Part shown: in pieces, positions 20,757 to 29,379 of the stretch
How the letters are laid out: each line of letters begins with the position of its first letter
Position numbering within the stretch: the first letter of the stretch is position 1
IMG/VR virus record: IMGVR_UViG_3300044540_000022
Location: 1-35,250 of that record
Direction: 5' to 3' (one strand)
DNA from: a virus
Length of the DNA: 35,250 nucleotides
Notes under the pieces: generated by a model
What the model saw: the letters and a program-made list of their open reading frames with translations, nothing else
What the model was told of the DNA's origin: nothing
Databases searched by the model: none
Position numbers and translations under genes: made by a program

Positions 20757-21896
20757 ATGGCCATTACCATAACCCAGGCGCCGGAGTCCTACGCCTCCCT
20801 GCATGACGACCTATGGCATGTCGTCACCTCCAACAATACAAGCCAGTCGAATTTCAAATACGTCATCGACGTCTACGTGGCGTCGTCCATTGTCGCCCGG
20901 CTGAAGGTATTCCCGGACCCGACGGAGGACTGCGGGGCCGTCAACGTGGCCAACATCGTCCGTAACTACTGGGCGTCCTACTTCCGTCCTCCGACCACAC
21001 AGACGGCCTTCGCCTACGAGGGGGACGACATCTATGTCGACTACGAGCTTAAGTTCGGGGAGGAATATGGCGGCACGACCTACCTCAACCTGACCACCGC
21101 CACATACAAGGCGTATAACTTCGCCCAGCCGATCTTCCGGGACTGGTCGACGTCCTACCTGGCGACCTTCGAGAATAAATGGCTCACGAACCGGGATAAG
21201 ACCGGCCTCACGGTCGGACTCACGGAACGGCTATTCGTTCCATATCTTGTCGGCACGCCACCGGCATCCCTGGCCCTCAAGGTCTCGGCCGACGGAGCGG
21301 CCCAGGTCACAGGGTCCGGGGTGTCTTGCGACACGCTCGCCGTCCTCGACCTCTCGCCCGTCGCCATCAACACGTACCTGTCGCAGAGCCTCATTACCTC
21401 CTCCACGAAGGTGTACACCGTTCAGATAGGCTCCGGCGACATCCTGACCATACGGCCGTCGTGCAGCAAGTTCACGCCTATCGTCGTCCACTTCCTCGGC
21501 GGGCTTGGAGGGTACGAAACCATGCGTTTTGCCCTCGTTAACCGACGGACATCGACTGCCGAGCGGCGGACCTTCGAGCGGCCGGGGTGGAACCTGGGCG
21601 CGGATGTCATGAACCGCTACGACGCTTACAAGGTCATGGCGGCCGGCTCGCAGACTTTCGCCGTGGATGAATCGGTGGACTTCACGCTGAACTCCGACAT
21701 CGTGAGCGCGACGGATTACAACTGGCTTCGGGAGCTTGTCATGTCGCCGGAAATCTACATCGAACAGGGCGGTTACTTCTACCCGGTGGCGGTCAAGGAT
21801 ACCAACTGGGTCGAGAAGATCCGCAACTCCGACAAGACCTTCAATTTCACGATCACGCTCACCTACGGCCGTAACCTAAACTCCCAGTACCGTTGA
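20757..21896 (+). CDS. Tail structural protein (large beta-rich)
   Basis: The 379-residue protein (MAITITQAPESYASLHDDLW...) is beta-rich with few charged helices. It has a clear first domain (about 1-110, ending near FRPPTTQTAFAYEGDDIYVD) and a last domain with VVHFLGGLGGYETMRFALVN, SVDFTLNSDIVSATDYNWL, ELVMSPEIYIEQGG. Such proteins lie before the tape measure in Bacteroidota phages and are likely distal tail or tail-tip parts. The end overlaps the next gene by TTGA. Confidence 0.65.
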   Translation: MAITITQAPESYASLHDDLWHVVTSNNTSQSNFKYVIDVYVASSIVARLKVFPDPTEDCGAVNVANIVRNYWASYFRPPTTQTAFAYEGDDIYVDYELKFGEEYGGTTYLNLTTATYKAYNFAQPIFRDWSTSYLATFENKWLTNRDKTGLTVGLTERLFVPYLVGTPPASLALKVSADGAAQVTGSGVSCDTLAVLDLSPVAINTYLSQSLITSSTKVYTVQIGSGDILTIRPSCSKFTPIVVHFLGGLGGYETMRFALVNRRTSTAERRTFERPGWNLGADVMNRYDAYKVMAAGSQTFAVDESVDFTLNSDIVSATDYNWLRELVMSPEIYIEQGGYFYPVAVKDTNWVEKIRNSDKTFNFTITLTYGRNLNSQYR

Positions 21897-24046
21897 GGAC
21901 GGAAATATTCATCGAAGGCCGGCGTCTCGACCTAACGCAGGACATCAACGCGGAGTTCACCTATCAGATCGACGACATCAAGGATTTCGCGAGCCGGAAC
22001 ACGAACTTCAGTAAGACGATAGTCCTGCCCGGCACGGCCCGTAATAACCAGCAGTTCGGGTACGTCTTCGAGTTCACATCGGCCAACTTTTACGACGAGA
22101 CCTCCGGCAATGTAGGGTACAACTTCAACGCCGCGAAACAGGCGCAATGCACCGTCTACGTGGACAAGGTCCAGATCATGAAGGGCGGCCTTCGGCTCCT
22201 GGAAATGGTTAAAACCGGGGGCGTCATCGAGTACGAGTGCGCGGTGTTCGGCGAGCTGGGGGGATTCGTCAACGAAATCGGAAACCGCCGTATCGAGGAA
22301 CTGGACTTCAGCGTGTACGACCACGCCTGGACGTACGCCAACATATCGGCGTCATGGGGCGCGGCCTCCGGCAACCTTGCCGGGTCTGGGTACTATTATC
22401 CGCTCATCGACTACGGCAAGGTCAGCTATAACAGCAAGCAGGACTGGGACGTGAGGGCCTTCCGGCCGGCCATCTTCGTGCGCGAGGCCGTGGACAAGAT
22501 CGTGACGGGGGCCGGGTACACCTGGGAGGGCGACTTCCTGGATACGCCGCTGTTCAAGCGCCTGATCGTGCCGAACAACGGGAAAGACCTTCTGAAGACC
22601 TCCAGCACGCCGCTAAACGCCTCGGTGAGCAATATCAAGACGGTCCTAACCTCCGCCGGCACGGATGTCAGCATCCTAAACTACGACAGCGCGGTATTGA
22701 ACGCGATGACCGCGAACCCGAATAAAAACACGTTCACCTACACCGGGGCGACTACCATATCCGTGAACGCGACGCTGAACATCTACGGCACACTCCAGTC
22801 GTATCAAAACGTGTTCATCCGCGTACTGAAAAACTCCGTCGCCATCGCCGAGAAGGTGGAGGCTGGCATCGGGGCGATCACCCGGCCCTTTAACGTGAAT
22901 CTGCCCTTCTCGACCACGCTCGCGACGAACGACATCATCCAGGTACAGTTCCAGACGACCATATCGTCGAACCCGACCTTCCTCGTCCGGGTGCAGGCGT
23001 CGACCTTCATCATCAACTCGACAACGGAACAATCCATCCCGGCCGACTACGGGGACAACATCGACATGAACGAGAACCTCCCCAGGGGGGTCTTTCAGCG
23101 GGACTTCTTCAGCTCCATCCTGAAACTGTTCAACCTCTACGTGGTGGAGGACACGACAAAATCGAAGCATCTAAAAATCATCCCGTTCATCGACTTTTAC
23201 TATCTGGGCGAGGATGTGGTGCTGATTACGGACGATTTCGGCACGCTTTTCAAAGTGGACTTCGAGAACGACCTCCTGCTGGAGCCCGGCAGCCGGGATT
23301 TCCTGGACTGGACGTACAAGCTCGACCGCTCCCGGCCGATCCGCCTGCGGCCTATGTCCGAACTAAACGGCCGTTATTTCGAGTACAAGTTCAAGCAGGA
23401 CAACGATTACTATAACGAACAGTACGCCAAAAAGTACAGCGAAGGGTACGGCGACCGCATCGAGGATACCGGCTACGAGTTCGCCCGTGAGAAGCAGACG
23501 GCGGAGGTCATATTTTCTAATACCGTCCTGGTGGGATACGACGGCACCGACAAGGTCATGCCCACGATCTTCAAGCTCGCCAATAATGCGGAGGACCGGA
23601 CAGAGCATAACATCCGCATCATGCAGGGCAGGAGGATCGACAACGTGACGCCCTGGGCCCTCCGCGACGGGGCATCCACGATCACATCCGGCATTACCGA
23701 GTATGGGTACGGCGGACACCTCGACGACCCGGACAGTCCGCAGGTAGACATCTGTTTCGGAGCGCCTCGGGAACTCAACTTCGAGCTTACCACCGAATAC
23801 CCGTCCGCCAACCTGTTTAACGGGTTCTGGTCGGACTACGTCGCGGAAATCACAGACAAGGATAGCAAGCTCCTATCGGCATTCTTCCGCTTGACGGAGG
23901 TCGACATCTTTAACCTCGACTTCTCCCGCCTCATCTATGTCGATGGCGCCCTGTGGCGTCTGAACAAGGTGGAGGACTATAACCCGCTGTCGTCGGACGT
24001 GACGAAGGTGGAGCTACTCAAGGTCATCGAATTAAGCTACGCGTAA
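21893..24046 (+). CDS. Large tail/baseplate structural protein
   Basis: The 717-residue protein uses a TTG start at 21893, overlapping the upstream stop as TTGA; there is no good ATG nearby. The N-terminus has IEGRRLDLTQDINAEFTYQI and DFASRNTNFSKTIVLPGTA, with NNQQFGYVFEF next, a pattern I know from Bacteroidota phage tail proteins. Beta-rich segments with Thr/Asn-rich stretches follow (about 230-330). The later part contains DYGDNIDMNENLPRGVFQRD and FFSSILKLFNLYVVEDTTKS. It is probably a baseplate hub or tail-tip component. It ends two bases before the tape measure start. Confidence 0.7.
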   Translation: MRTEIFIEGRRLDLTQDINAEFTYQIDDIKDFASRNTNFSKTIVLPGTARNNQQFGYVFEFTSANFYDETSGNVGYNFNAAKQAQCTVYVDKVQIMKGGLRLLEMVKTGGVIEYECAVFGELGGFVNEIGNRRIEELDFSVYDHAWTYANISASWGAASGNLAGSGYYYPLIDYGKVSYNSKQDWDVRAFRPAIFVREAVDKIVTGAGYTWEGDFLDTPLFKRLIVPNNGKDLLKTSSTPLNASVSNIKTVLTSAGTDVSILNYDSAVLNAMTANPNKNTFTYTGATTISVNATLNIYGTLQSYQNVFIRVLKNSVAIAEKVEAGIGAITRPFNVNLPFSTTLATNDIIQVQFQTTISSNPTFLVRVQASTFIINSTTEQSIPADYGDNIDMNENLPRGVFQRDFFSSILKLFNLYVVEDTTKSKHLKIIPFIDFYYLGEDVVLITDDFGTLFKVDFENDLLLEPGSRDFLDWTYKLDRSRPIRLRPMSELNGRYFEYKFKQDNDYYNEQYAKKYSEGYGDRIEDTGYEFAREKQTAEVIFSNTVLVGYDGTDKVMPTIFKLANNAEDRTEHNIRIMQGRRIDNVTPWALRDGASTITSGITEYGYGGHLDDPDSPQVDICFGAPRELNFELTTEYPSANLFNGFWSDYVAEITDKDSKLLSAFFRLTEVDIFNLDFSRLIYVDGALWRLNKVEDYNPLSSDVTKVELLKVIELSYA

Positions 24047-24047
24047 C

Positions 24048-25940
24048 ATGGCAACGGAATCGGTAAACATAAAAGTGCAGGTCGACGCCGGGGACGGCGT
24101 GAAGAACGTGGGCAACATCCGCCGGGAGCTGAAGGAGGCCAACGCGGAACTGATCGCGGCACAGCGGGAGTTCGGGCAATACTCGAAGGAGGCCGTCGCG
24201 GCCGCAAAACGGGTGGCGGAATTAAGAGACGCCGTAGCGGACGCCCGTGAGGCGGCCGACCTGTTTGATCCGGGTAAGAAGTTCCAGGCATTCTCCGCCG
24301 TGATCAATTCGGTGGCCGGTGGGTTCGCAGCCGTGCAGGGCGCCCTCGGCCTTGTGGGCGTGGAGTCGGAAGAGGTCGAGAAGCAGCTTCTGAAGGTCCA
24401 GTCCGCGCTCGCCCTCTCGCAGGGCCTTAATGAAATCACGGACGCAGCGCCCAAGTTCGCAGGCCTCGCCGCCACCATACGGACGAAGGTAGTCACGGCA
24501 TTCAGCACGCTCAAGGGCGCCATCGCCGCTACCGGCATCGGGGCGCTTGTCGTCGGCATCGGTTTGCTGATCGCGAACTTCGACGCGGTTGTCGCAAAGA
24601 TTCGCCAGGTGATCCCCGGATTCGATGGATTCGTGAACGGGGTCCGCCGGGCCATCAACGCCGTGACGGACTTTATTGGCATAACCTCGGAAGCGGAGCG
24701 CCAACTGGACAAATTGGCAGACGCCAACAAGTCAAGGGCCGAACAGATCGAGCGTGAGATTAAAGTCCTATCCGCGCAGGGAAACAAAGAGGGCGAGATT
24801 TACAGCAAGCGCCGGGAACTCATCGGTAACGAGCTGGCCCTACTGAAGGAACGCGAAAAGGCGGGGCAGAAACTATCGGAAGCAGAAATGAAGCAGAAGC
24901 TCGACCTACAAGCGGATGCTACCGCGCTCGACCTGACGGAGGACAAGCGCGTCCGCGACCAGGCCGAACAAAGAGCCAAAGAATCCCGCGAGCGTGCAAA
25001 ACAGGCGGCGCAGGAGGCGGGAGAGGCGGAGAAGGCCCGCCTTGAGGCAATACGGGCGCAACAGGACGCTTTTGACGCGGCGGATAAGGATAGGCTCACG
25101 AAGTCTAAACAACAGATAGACGAAGCCAACAAGATCCTGGACGACGCCCGGAAGGAACGGGAGCTGAACCGCCTCGAAGGCCGGGAGCGCGAATTGCAGG
25201 AGCTGGAGTTTCAGTACCTCGAGGAACAGCAGGCGGCCGAAGGGAACTACCTGGCCCTGCTTGCCCTGGAGGAATCGTACCTGATCCGCCGCAAGGAAAT
25301 AAACGACAAGTTTGACGTCGAGTCATCGGAGACGGCGGCAAAGAACGCGCAGACATCCGTAGAACGAACCATCGCACAGCTCGCCGCCGAAACCGCCGCC
25401 AGGCAAAAGGCGGCCGACGATCAGAAGGCCATCGACGAAGCGCGGAAGATTGCGACAGAGCAGATCTACGCACAGATCGGTAGCGCCATCGGTTCGCTCT
25501 CGACCCTACTGGGCAGAAACACCGCCGCCGGCAAGGTGGCCGCCCTCGCGGAAATCGCCATCAATACCGGCGTGGGATTCGCCAATGGTCTCCGCATCGC
25601 GCAACAGTCGGCGGTTGCAACAGGTCCCGGCGCCGCCTTCGCCTTCCCGGTATTCTACGCCACGCAGGTAGCGGCCGTCCTCGCAGCTGTGGCACGGGCG
25701 AAGTCCGTCCTCCAGGGAGTGGCAGGTCCTGGTGGCGGCGGGGCATCCGCTCCGTCCGTCGGGAATACGACCGCTCCGCTCGCGCCTGCCCTACCGCTGA
25801 CGCAGACGGTCACGCAGCTTCAGTCGGGAACAATCAATCAACTTCAAAGCGCGACGACACGGGCATACGTGGTCGAGTCCGACGTGACCGGGGCGCAGGA
25901 GAGGATTCGCCGATTGAACAGGGCCGCCCGGCTGGGTTAA
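24048..25940 (+). CDS. Tape measure protein
   Basis: The 630-residue protein starts MATESVNIKVQVDAGDGVKN, the usual tape-measure opening. Its parts are: helices to about 130; a hydrophobic region (about 160-185, AIAATGIGALVVGIGLLIAN); a long coiled coil (about 225-460) rich in Lys, Glu, Ala and Gln; a second apolar, Ala-rich part (about 475-560, IGSAIGSLSTLLGRN and AFPVFYATQVAAVLAAVARA); a Gly/Pro/Thr-rich linker; and the end AYVVESDVTGAQERIRRLNR typical of Bacteroidota phages. It sets tail length and may help DNA cross the inner membrane. A length of 630 residues predicts a short tail. Confidence 0.88.
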   Translation: MATESVNIKVQVDAGDGVKNVGNIRRELKEANAELIAAQREFGQYSKEAVAAAKRVAELRDAVADAREAADLFDPGKKFQAFSAVINSVAGGFAAVQGALGLVGVESEEVEKQLLKVQSALALSQGLNEITDAAPKFAGLAATIRTKVVTAFSTLKGAIAATGIGALVVGIGLLIANFDAVVAKIRQVIPGFDGFVNGVRRAINAVTDFIGITSEAERQLDKLADANKSRAEQIEREIKVLSAQGNKEGEIYSKRRELIGNELALLKEREKAGQKLSEAEMKQKLDLQADATALDLTEDKRVRDQAEQRAKESRERAKQAAQEAGEAEKARLEAIRAQQDAFDAADKDRLTKSKQQIDEANKILDDARKERELNRLEGRERELQELEFQYLEEQQAAEGNYLALLALEESYLIRRKEINDKFDVESSETAAKNAQTSVERTIAQLAAETAARQKAADDQKAIDEARKIATEQIYAQIGSAIGSLSTLLGRNTAAGKVAALAEIAINTGVGFANGLRIAQQSAVATGPGAAFAFPVFYATQVAAVLAAVARAKSVLQGVAGPGGGGASAPSVGNTTAPLAPALPLTQTVTQLQSGTINQLQSATTRAYVVESDVTGAQERIRRLNRAARLG

Positions 25941-26109
25941 AGCGCAGTTTAAACCGCTAAACCGGCAAAATGGAGGAATCCTCCAAAAATCCTCTACCTA
26001 TACGGTTGGAGTACGGTAGCAATCCGCGGACTGCAACCCACCCAAATAGTATCTTCCCCCCGGCTTCCCCCCGTTAGGTCACCCGCTCCCTGCCATGCTA
26101 ATTACGGGC
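25941..26109 (+). other. Structured intergenic region between tail and head modules
   Basis: A 169-base gap with TAAACCG repeated twice (25950-25964), a hairpin TGGAGG/CCTCCA (25971-25985), a longer imperfect hairpin (26004-26038, GGTTG/CAACC outer stem, loop TAGCAAT) and the tandem CTTCCCCCCGG repeat near 26053-26073. It ends in the CTAATTA motif. No clear promoter boxes. It may be a late control or packaging-related element. Confidence 0.4.
26097..26104 (+). promoter_or_regulatory. CTAATTA start-proximal motif 2
   Basis: GCTAATTA, five bases before the ATG at 26110, in a gap not touched by the previous gene. This supports 26110 rather than the ATG at 26095, which lies across the motif. Confidence 0.6.
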
Positions 26110-27156
26110 ATGGATAAGGAACTGCCCGTCTACGACCTAATGATAAGCGAGGACCCACTCGCAGAGGAGGAGGTCGATTTCATCGCCCTTGTGGATAAGC
26201 CCGCCATCGAGCGCAATTTCCTTGCATTCAGCGAGGATGAGACGTTCGTCGAACCCGGCCCAACCGAAACGGAGGACGAGTTCATCGGCAGGTGCATTCC
26301 GTACATGATGGACGAAGGCATGCCGCAGGACCAGGCGGCGGCGGTCTGTTACTCGAAATGGGAGGACAGGGCGAAGTTCCAGGAGTCCTATTCCGACTAC
26401 CCGGACGCCGTTCGTAACAACGCCCGTGCGGCGCTCAAATGGGCAGAGGAAAACGGGTGGGGGTCATGTGGCACAGCAGTCGGTAAGCAACGGGCCAACC
26501 AGCTTGCCAATGGGGAGCCGGTGAGCCTCGAGACCATCAAGCGCATGTACAGCTTTCTATCCCGCCATAAAGTCAGCGCGGAGGCCTCGAAGGGCTACGG
26601 CGACGGGTGCGGGCAGCTCATGTACGACGCATGGGGCGGGGCCTCGGCCCTATCCTGGGCGGAGTCGAAGATAAGGCAGGCCGAACGGGCAAGGGCGGCC
26701 TTCGCCATCCAGGACGAAGAACAGCGCATCATATCCGGACCGCTCATCGTGGCAGACCGCAAGATTTACCGCCGGGATGACAAGGGCGAATACTACGTGG
26801 TTTTTCCACGTGAAACGGTGAAGGCGATAGCGATCAAATATTTCAAAAAGGGATACCAGGGCAACGTGAACCTGATGCACGACAGCGGCCAAGTGGTCGG
26901 CGGGGTGACGATGTTCGAGTCCTGGATAAAGGATTCGGAGCGCGGCATACCTGGCATGGAGGGCTTCGAGGACCTGCCCGACGGGACCTGGTTCGGCTCC
27001 TTCAAGGTCGACAACGAGGACGTGTGGGCGCGGATAAAGTCCGGCGAGGTCAAGGGGTTCAGCGTCGAGGGGGTGTTCAATTATGAGCGTTCCGGCGCCG
27101 AGAAGGAGGACGCCCTGCTCTCCGCCATCGTTCGGATCCTGGAGAAGGTCAAGTAG
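26110..27156 (+). CDS. Prohead protease, XkdF-like, with two extra N-terminal domains
   Basis: From 26110 the product has 348 residues. Residues about 1-95 include an acidic start (ISEDPLAEEEVDFIALVDKP), then EDEFIGRCIPYMMDEGMPQD and AAAVCYSKWED, common in phage proteases. Residues about 95-190 hold SDYPDAVRNNARAALKWAEE, NGWGSCGTAVGKQRANQLAN and GCGQLMYDAWGG, a module of unknown function found in capsid-linked phage proteins. Residues about 200-330 are the XkdF-type domain: ISGPLIVADRKIYRRD, VNLMHDSGQVVGGVTMFESW, ARIKSGEVKGFSVEGVF, with candidate catalytic His and Ser. It likely cuts scaffold and capsid during head maturation. Confidence 0.8.
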   Translation: MDKELPVYDLMISEDPLAEEEVDFIALVDKPAIERNFLAFSEDETFVEPGPTETEDEFIGRCIPYMMDEGMPQDQAAAVCYSKWEDRAKFQESYSDYPDAVRNNARAALKWAEENGWGSCGTAVGKQRANQLANGEPVSLETIKRMYSFLSRHKVSAEASKGYGDGCGQLMYDAWGGASALSWAESKIRQAERARAAFAIQDEEQRIISGPLIVADRKIYRRDDKGEYYVVFPRETVKAIAIKYFKKGYQGNVNLMHDSGQVVGGVTMFESWIKDSERGIPGMEGFEDLPDGTWFGSFKVDNEDVWARIKSGEVKGFSVEGVFNYERSGAEKEDALLSAIVRILEKVK

Positions 27157-27166
27157 ACACGAACCC

Positions 27167-27174
27167 GCTAATTA
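27167..27174 (+). promoter_or_regulatory. CTAATTA start-proximal motif 3
   Basis: GCTAATTA, five bases before the ATG at 27180 and ten bases after the previous stop, so it is free of coding constraint. Confidence 0.6.
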
Positions 27175-27179
27175 GGCGC

Positions 27180-27530
27180 ATGGCAGGAGACTTCAGGCCC
27201 GGGACCTATAACATAAAGCTGTGGCGTGGGAATACGTGGCAGAACACCTTCAAGATCTACACCAACGGGGTCGCGGAGAACCTATCGACGGCCGAAGTCC
27301 GCATCCAGCTACGAGTGAAGCCGAACAGCCCGACCGCCGTCGTCACCCTCACGGAGGCGTCCGGCATCACGGTCGGAGGGGTGGCAAATAATGAAATCGT
27401 CGTTTCCGCGCGCATCAACATCGACCCGAAGCTGTACTACTGGGACGTCCTGGTCGTCAAGGGCGGCGTTTACAAAACCTACCTACAGGGCAAGTTTGAG
27501 GTTTACGAGGAAATAACCGAACCGGCATGA
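27180..27530 (+). CDS. Virion protein, baseplate/fibre-type beta domain
   Basis: A 116-residue beta-sandwich-like protein: YNIKLWRGNTWQNTFKIYTN, VAENLSTAEVRIQLRVKP, YYWDVLVVKGGVYKTYLQGK. The opening 'RGNTW...F.I..NG' is familiar from phage receptor-binding or baseplate-upper (BppU-like) proteins. The small size suggests an adaptor that carries another fibre. ATGA overlap with the C1q-like gene next to it suggests that they form one structure. Confidence 0.65.
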   Translation: MAGDFRPGTYNIKLWRGNTWQNTFKIYTNGVAENLSTAEVRIQLRVKPNSPTAVVTLTEASGITVGGVANNEIVVSARINIDPKLYYWDVLVVKGGVYKTYLQGKFEVYEEITEPA

Positions 27531-28033
27531 GCGTAACCGTCGACATAATCGAACAGACCGTCTCCGTCTACGACGGGGCTACGAAATACTACGGGTCATT
27601 CTACTCTACCCAGGATCAGACGAACGCGGGCGCAACGTCCGTGAACAAGGTCACGATGAACCAAACCGACCTCTCCAACGGGGTCACGGTCGTGTCGAAC
27701 AGCCGAATAACTATCGCTAATCCGGGCGTGTATAACATCGCCTTCTCGGTTCAGCTGGAGAAGACCGACAGCGGCGACGATGCCGTGCAGATATGGCTGC
27801 AAAAGGGAGGCGTCAACGTAGACAATACCGCGACCGAGGTAACCATAGTGGGCAACAACGGCAAGTTCGTCGCCGCGTGGAACTTCTTCGTGCAGGCGGC
27901 CGCCGGGGACTATTATGAGCTGTGCTGGCACAGCGCGGATACCGCGGTCAGCCTCCAGGCGCAGGGCACGGCATCAAACCCGACCCGCCCTGCAATTCCT
28001 TCCGTAATCGTAACCGTAAATCAAGTATCATGA
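27527..28033 (+). CDS. Fibre head-like jelly-roll protein (C1q/TNF-like)
   Basis: The 168-residue protein has the strands typical of C1q/TNF-like trimeric head domains in phages: YYGSFYSTQDQTNAGATS, RITIANPGVYNIAFSVQLEK, DAVQIWLQKGGVNVDNTATE, FVAAWNFFVQAAAGDYYELC. It lacks a collagen-like stalk. It may decorate the capsid or bind carbohydrate. ATGA overlap links it to the exported gene that follows. Confidence 0.72.
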   Translation: MSVTVDIIEQTVSVYDGATKYYGSFYSTQDQTNAGATSVNKVTMNQTDLSNGVTVVSNSRITIANPGVYNIAFSVQLEKTDSGDDAVQIWLQKGGVNVDNTATEVTIVGNNGKFVAAWNFFVQAAAGDYYELCWHSADTAVSLQAQGTASNPTRPAIPSVIVTVNQVS

Positions 28034-28452
28034 AATATCGCATCTTATTGATTCTCATTGCGTTCGGTTTGAGCGCAATGGCACAGCGAAAGCAACCCGC
28101 CTCCACGCCGACCATAAGGGTGGACACGGCCAAGACGGGCGTGGTATTTTCAGACAGTGCGAGGCCGAAGAAAAAAGGCATCGACGTGAATCCGGTCAAG
28201 GTATGGAAGGATGGCAAGACCGTGGACGGCGTCGACCTCGACGTGGACGTCGCCTATGAGGACCTGGACAAGTTGGTGCGCTTTTACTACCAGCTCAAGG
28301 ATTCGGCCGGCGCACAAATCGCCAACGGTAACGTGGAGGTCAGCGGCGATGAATATGAGGATTACAAAACCAAGCCGAACCACGCTCAAAGGGCCTACCA
28401 GATCGTCCTCCGCCACCTCCGCCTTCAACAGAAACCCCAAACCGTAAACTGA
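28030..28452 (+). CDS. Exported protein with signal peptide, unknown function
   Basis: The 140-residue protein starts MKYRILLILIAFGLSAMAQR, a standard signal peptide cut after A-M-A or A-Q. The mature part is hydrophilic (KTVDGVDLDVDVAYEDLDKL, YYQLKDSAGAQIANGNVEVS) and has no membrane anchor. An exported, soluble protein in the middle of the capsid/fibre genes is unusual. It might act in the periplasm before lysis, or be exposed on cells. Function unknown. Confidence 0.7.
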   Translation: MKYRILLILIAFGLSAMAQRKQPASTPTIRVDTAKTGVVFSDSARPKKKGIDVNPVKVWKDGKTVDGVDLDVDVAYEDLDKLVRFYYQLKDSAGAQIANGNVEVSGDEYEDYKTKPNHAQRAYQIVLRHLRLQQKPQTVN

Positions 28453-28458
28453 TACAAC

Positions 28459-28716
28459 ATGCAGCAGTTCAGCAAGTTCTTCGCCATCAACGGCCGCGAC
28501 CTGGTCAAAGGCGTAATCGTCGCCGTCCTCACGGTGGTGGTGACGGCTCTCGCCACCAGCCTTGAAGCCGGAAGCCTACCGACCCTCGACCAATGGAAAC
28601 AGATCGGGATGATGGCCGCCGCCGCCGGCATATCCTACTTTCTCAAAAACTTCTTGACCAACAGCGAGGACAAGTTCCTTTCCACCGAACCGAAGGCGGA
28701 AGAGCCGGAGGCCTAA
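28459..28716 (+). CDS. Holin-like membrane protein
   Basis: The 85-residue protein has two membrane segments (about 18-38, GVIVAVLTVVVTALATSL, and 48-63, IGMMAAAAGISYFLKNF) separated by a short loop, and an acidic Glu/Pro-rich tail. FFAINGRDLVKG, the loop with LDQWKQIG and YFLKNFLTNSEDKF match proteins called holins in Bacteroidota phages. Holins open the inner membrane at a set time to release the endolysin. The gene is far from the endolysin (4788), which is unusual but possible in late transcripts. Confidence 0.65.
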   Translation: MQQFSKFFAINGRDLVKGVIVAVLTVVVTALATSLEAGSLPTLDQWKQIGMMAAAAGISYFLKNFLTNSEDKFLSTEPKAEEPEA

Positions 28717-28754
28717 ATGGTACATTCCACAAAAACGCACTAAATACCCGCAAG

Positions 28755-29357
28755 ATGACGCCCAAAGAAGCACTCGATAAGATTCGTCAGCTGTTCGCCG
28801 ACCCGTCCGTCGCAGCTCCCGCCACCGAACCGGCTCCCGCCGTCATGGAGGCGAAAGAGTACGTCCTCGAAGGGGGCGCGAAGGTCCTGGTCTCCGAACT
28901 CGAACCCGGCGGCATGGTGTCGCTGGTGGACGACCAGGGCGCGACCTCTCCCGCTCCGGCCGGTGAGCATAAGCTCGTCGACGGCACAGTAATTACCGTG
29001 AACGAGGCCGGCACGATCACCGCCGTCATGATGCCGGAAGCGCCGGTCATGCCGGAGGATGAGCTGGCCAAGAAGCTCGATGAGAAAATGGCCGCCATCC
29101 GCGAGGATGTGCAGAAGGAAAACGACGCCATCCGTCAGCTGATCGAGAACCTCGCCAAACACGATGAGTTCAAGGCCACCGTCGAAGGCATCAACGCGAA
29201 GCTGCAAGGTCTCGCTGACGCCGTGACCGCCCTGCTCGACACCCCGTCCGCTGATCCGATCCAGGAGCCGAAAGACAAGTTCGAGAAGACAGAAAAGAAA
29301 AATGAGCGCTTGCAGGCCGTTGCCGACATGCTCACGAAACTGAAATCCAAAGCATAA
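28755..29357 (+). CDS. Capsid scaffold-like protein
   Basis: The 200-residue protein starts MTPKEALDKIRQLF. The first half contains a small beta domain: EYVLEGGAKVLVSELEPGGM, VDDQGATSPAPAGEHKLVDG, TVITVNEAGTITAV. Next come an acidic helix and coiled coil (ELAKKLDEKMAAIREDVQKE, FKATVEGINAKLQGLADAV) and a basic end (ERLQAVADMLTKLKSKA). A helical protein with basic end just before the capsid gene is the expected scaffold. The beta domain is typical of Bacteroidota versions. It would be cut by the XkdF-like protease. Confidence 0.75.
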   Translation: MTPKEALDKIRQLFADPSVAAPATEPAPAVMEAKEYVLEGGAKVLVSELEPGGMVSLVDDQGATSPAPAGEHKLVDGTVITVNEAGTITAVMMPEAPVMPEDELAKKLDEKMAAIREDVQKENDAIRQLIENLAKHDEFKATVEGINAKLQGLADAVTALLDTPSADPIQEPKDKFEKTEKKNERLQAVADMLTKLKSKA

Positions 29358-29379
29358 CAACCCCTAAAATTCAATAAAC

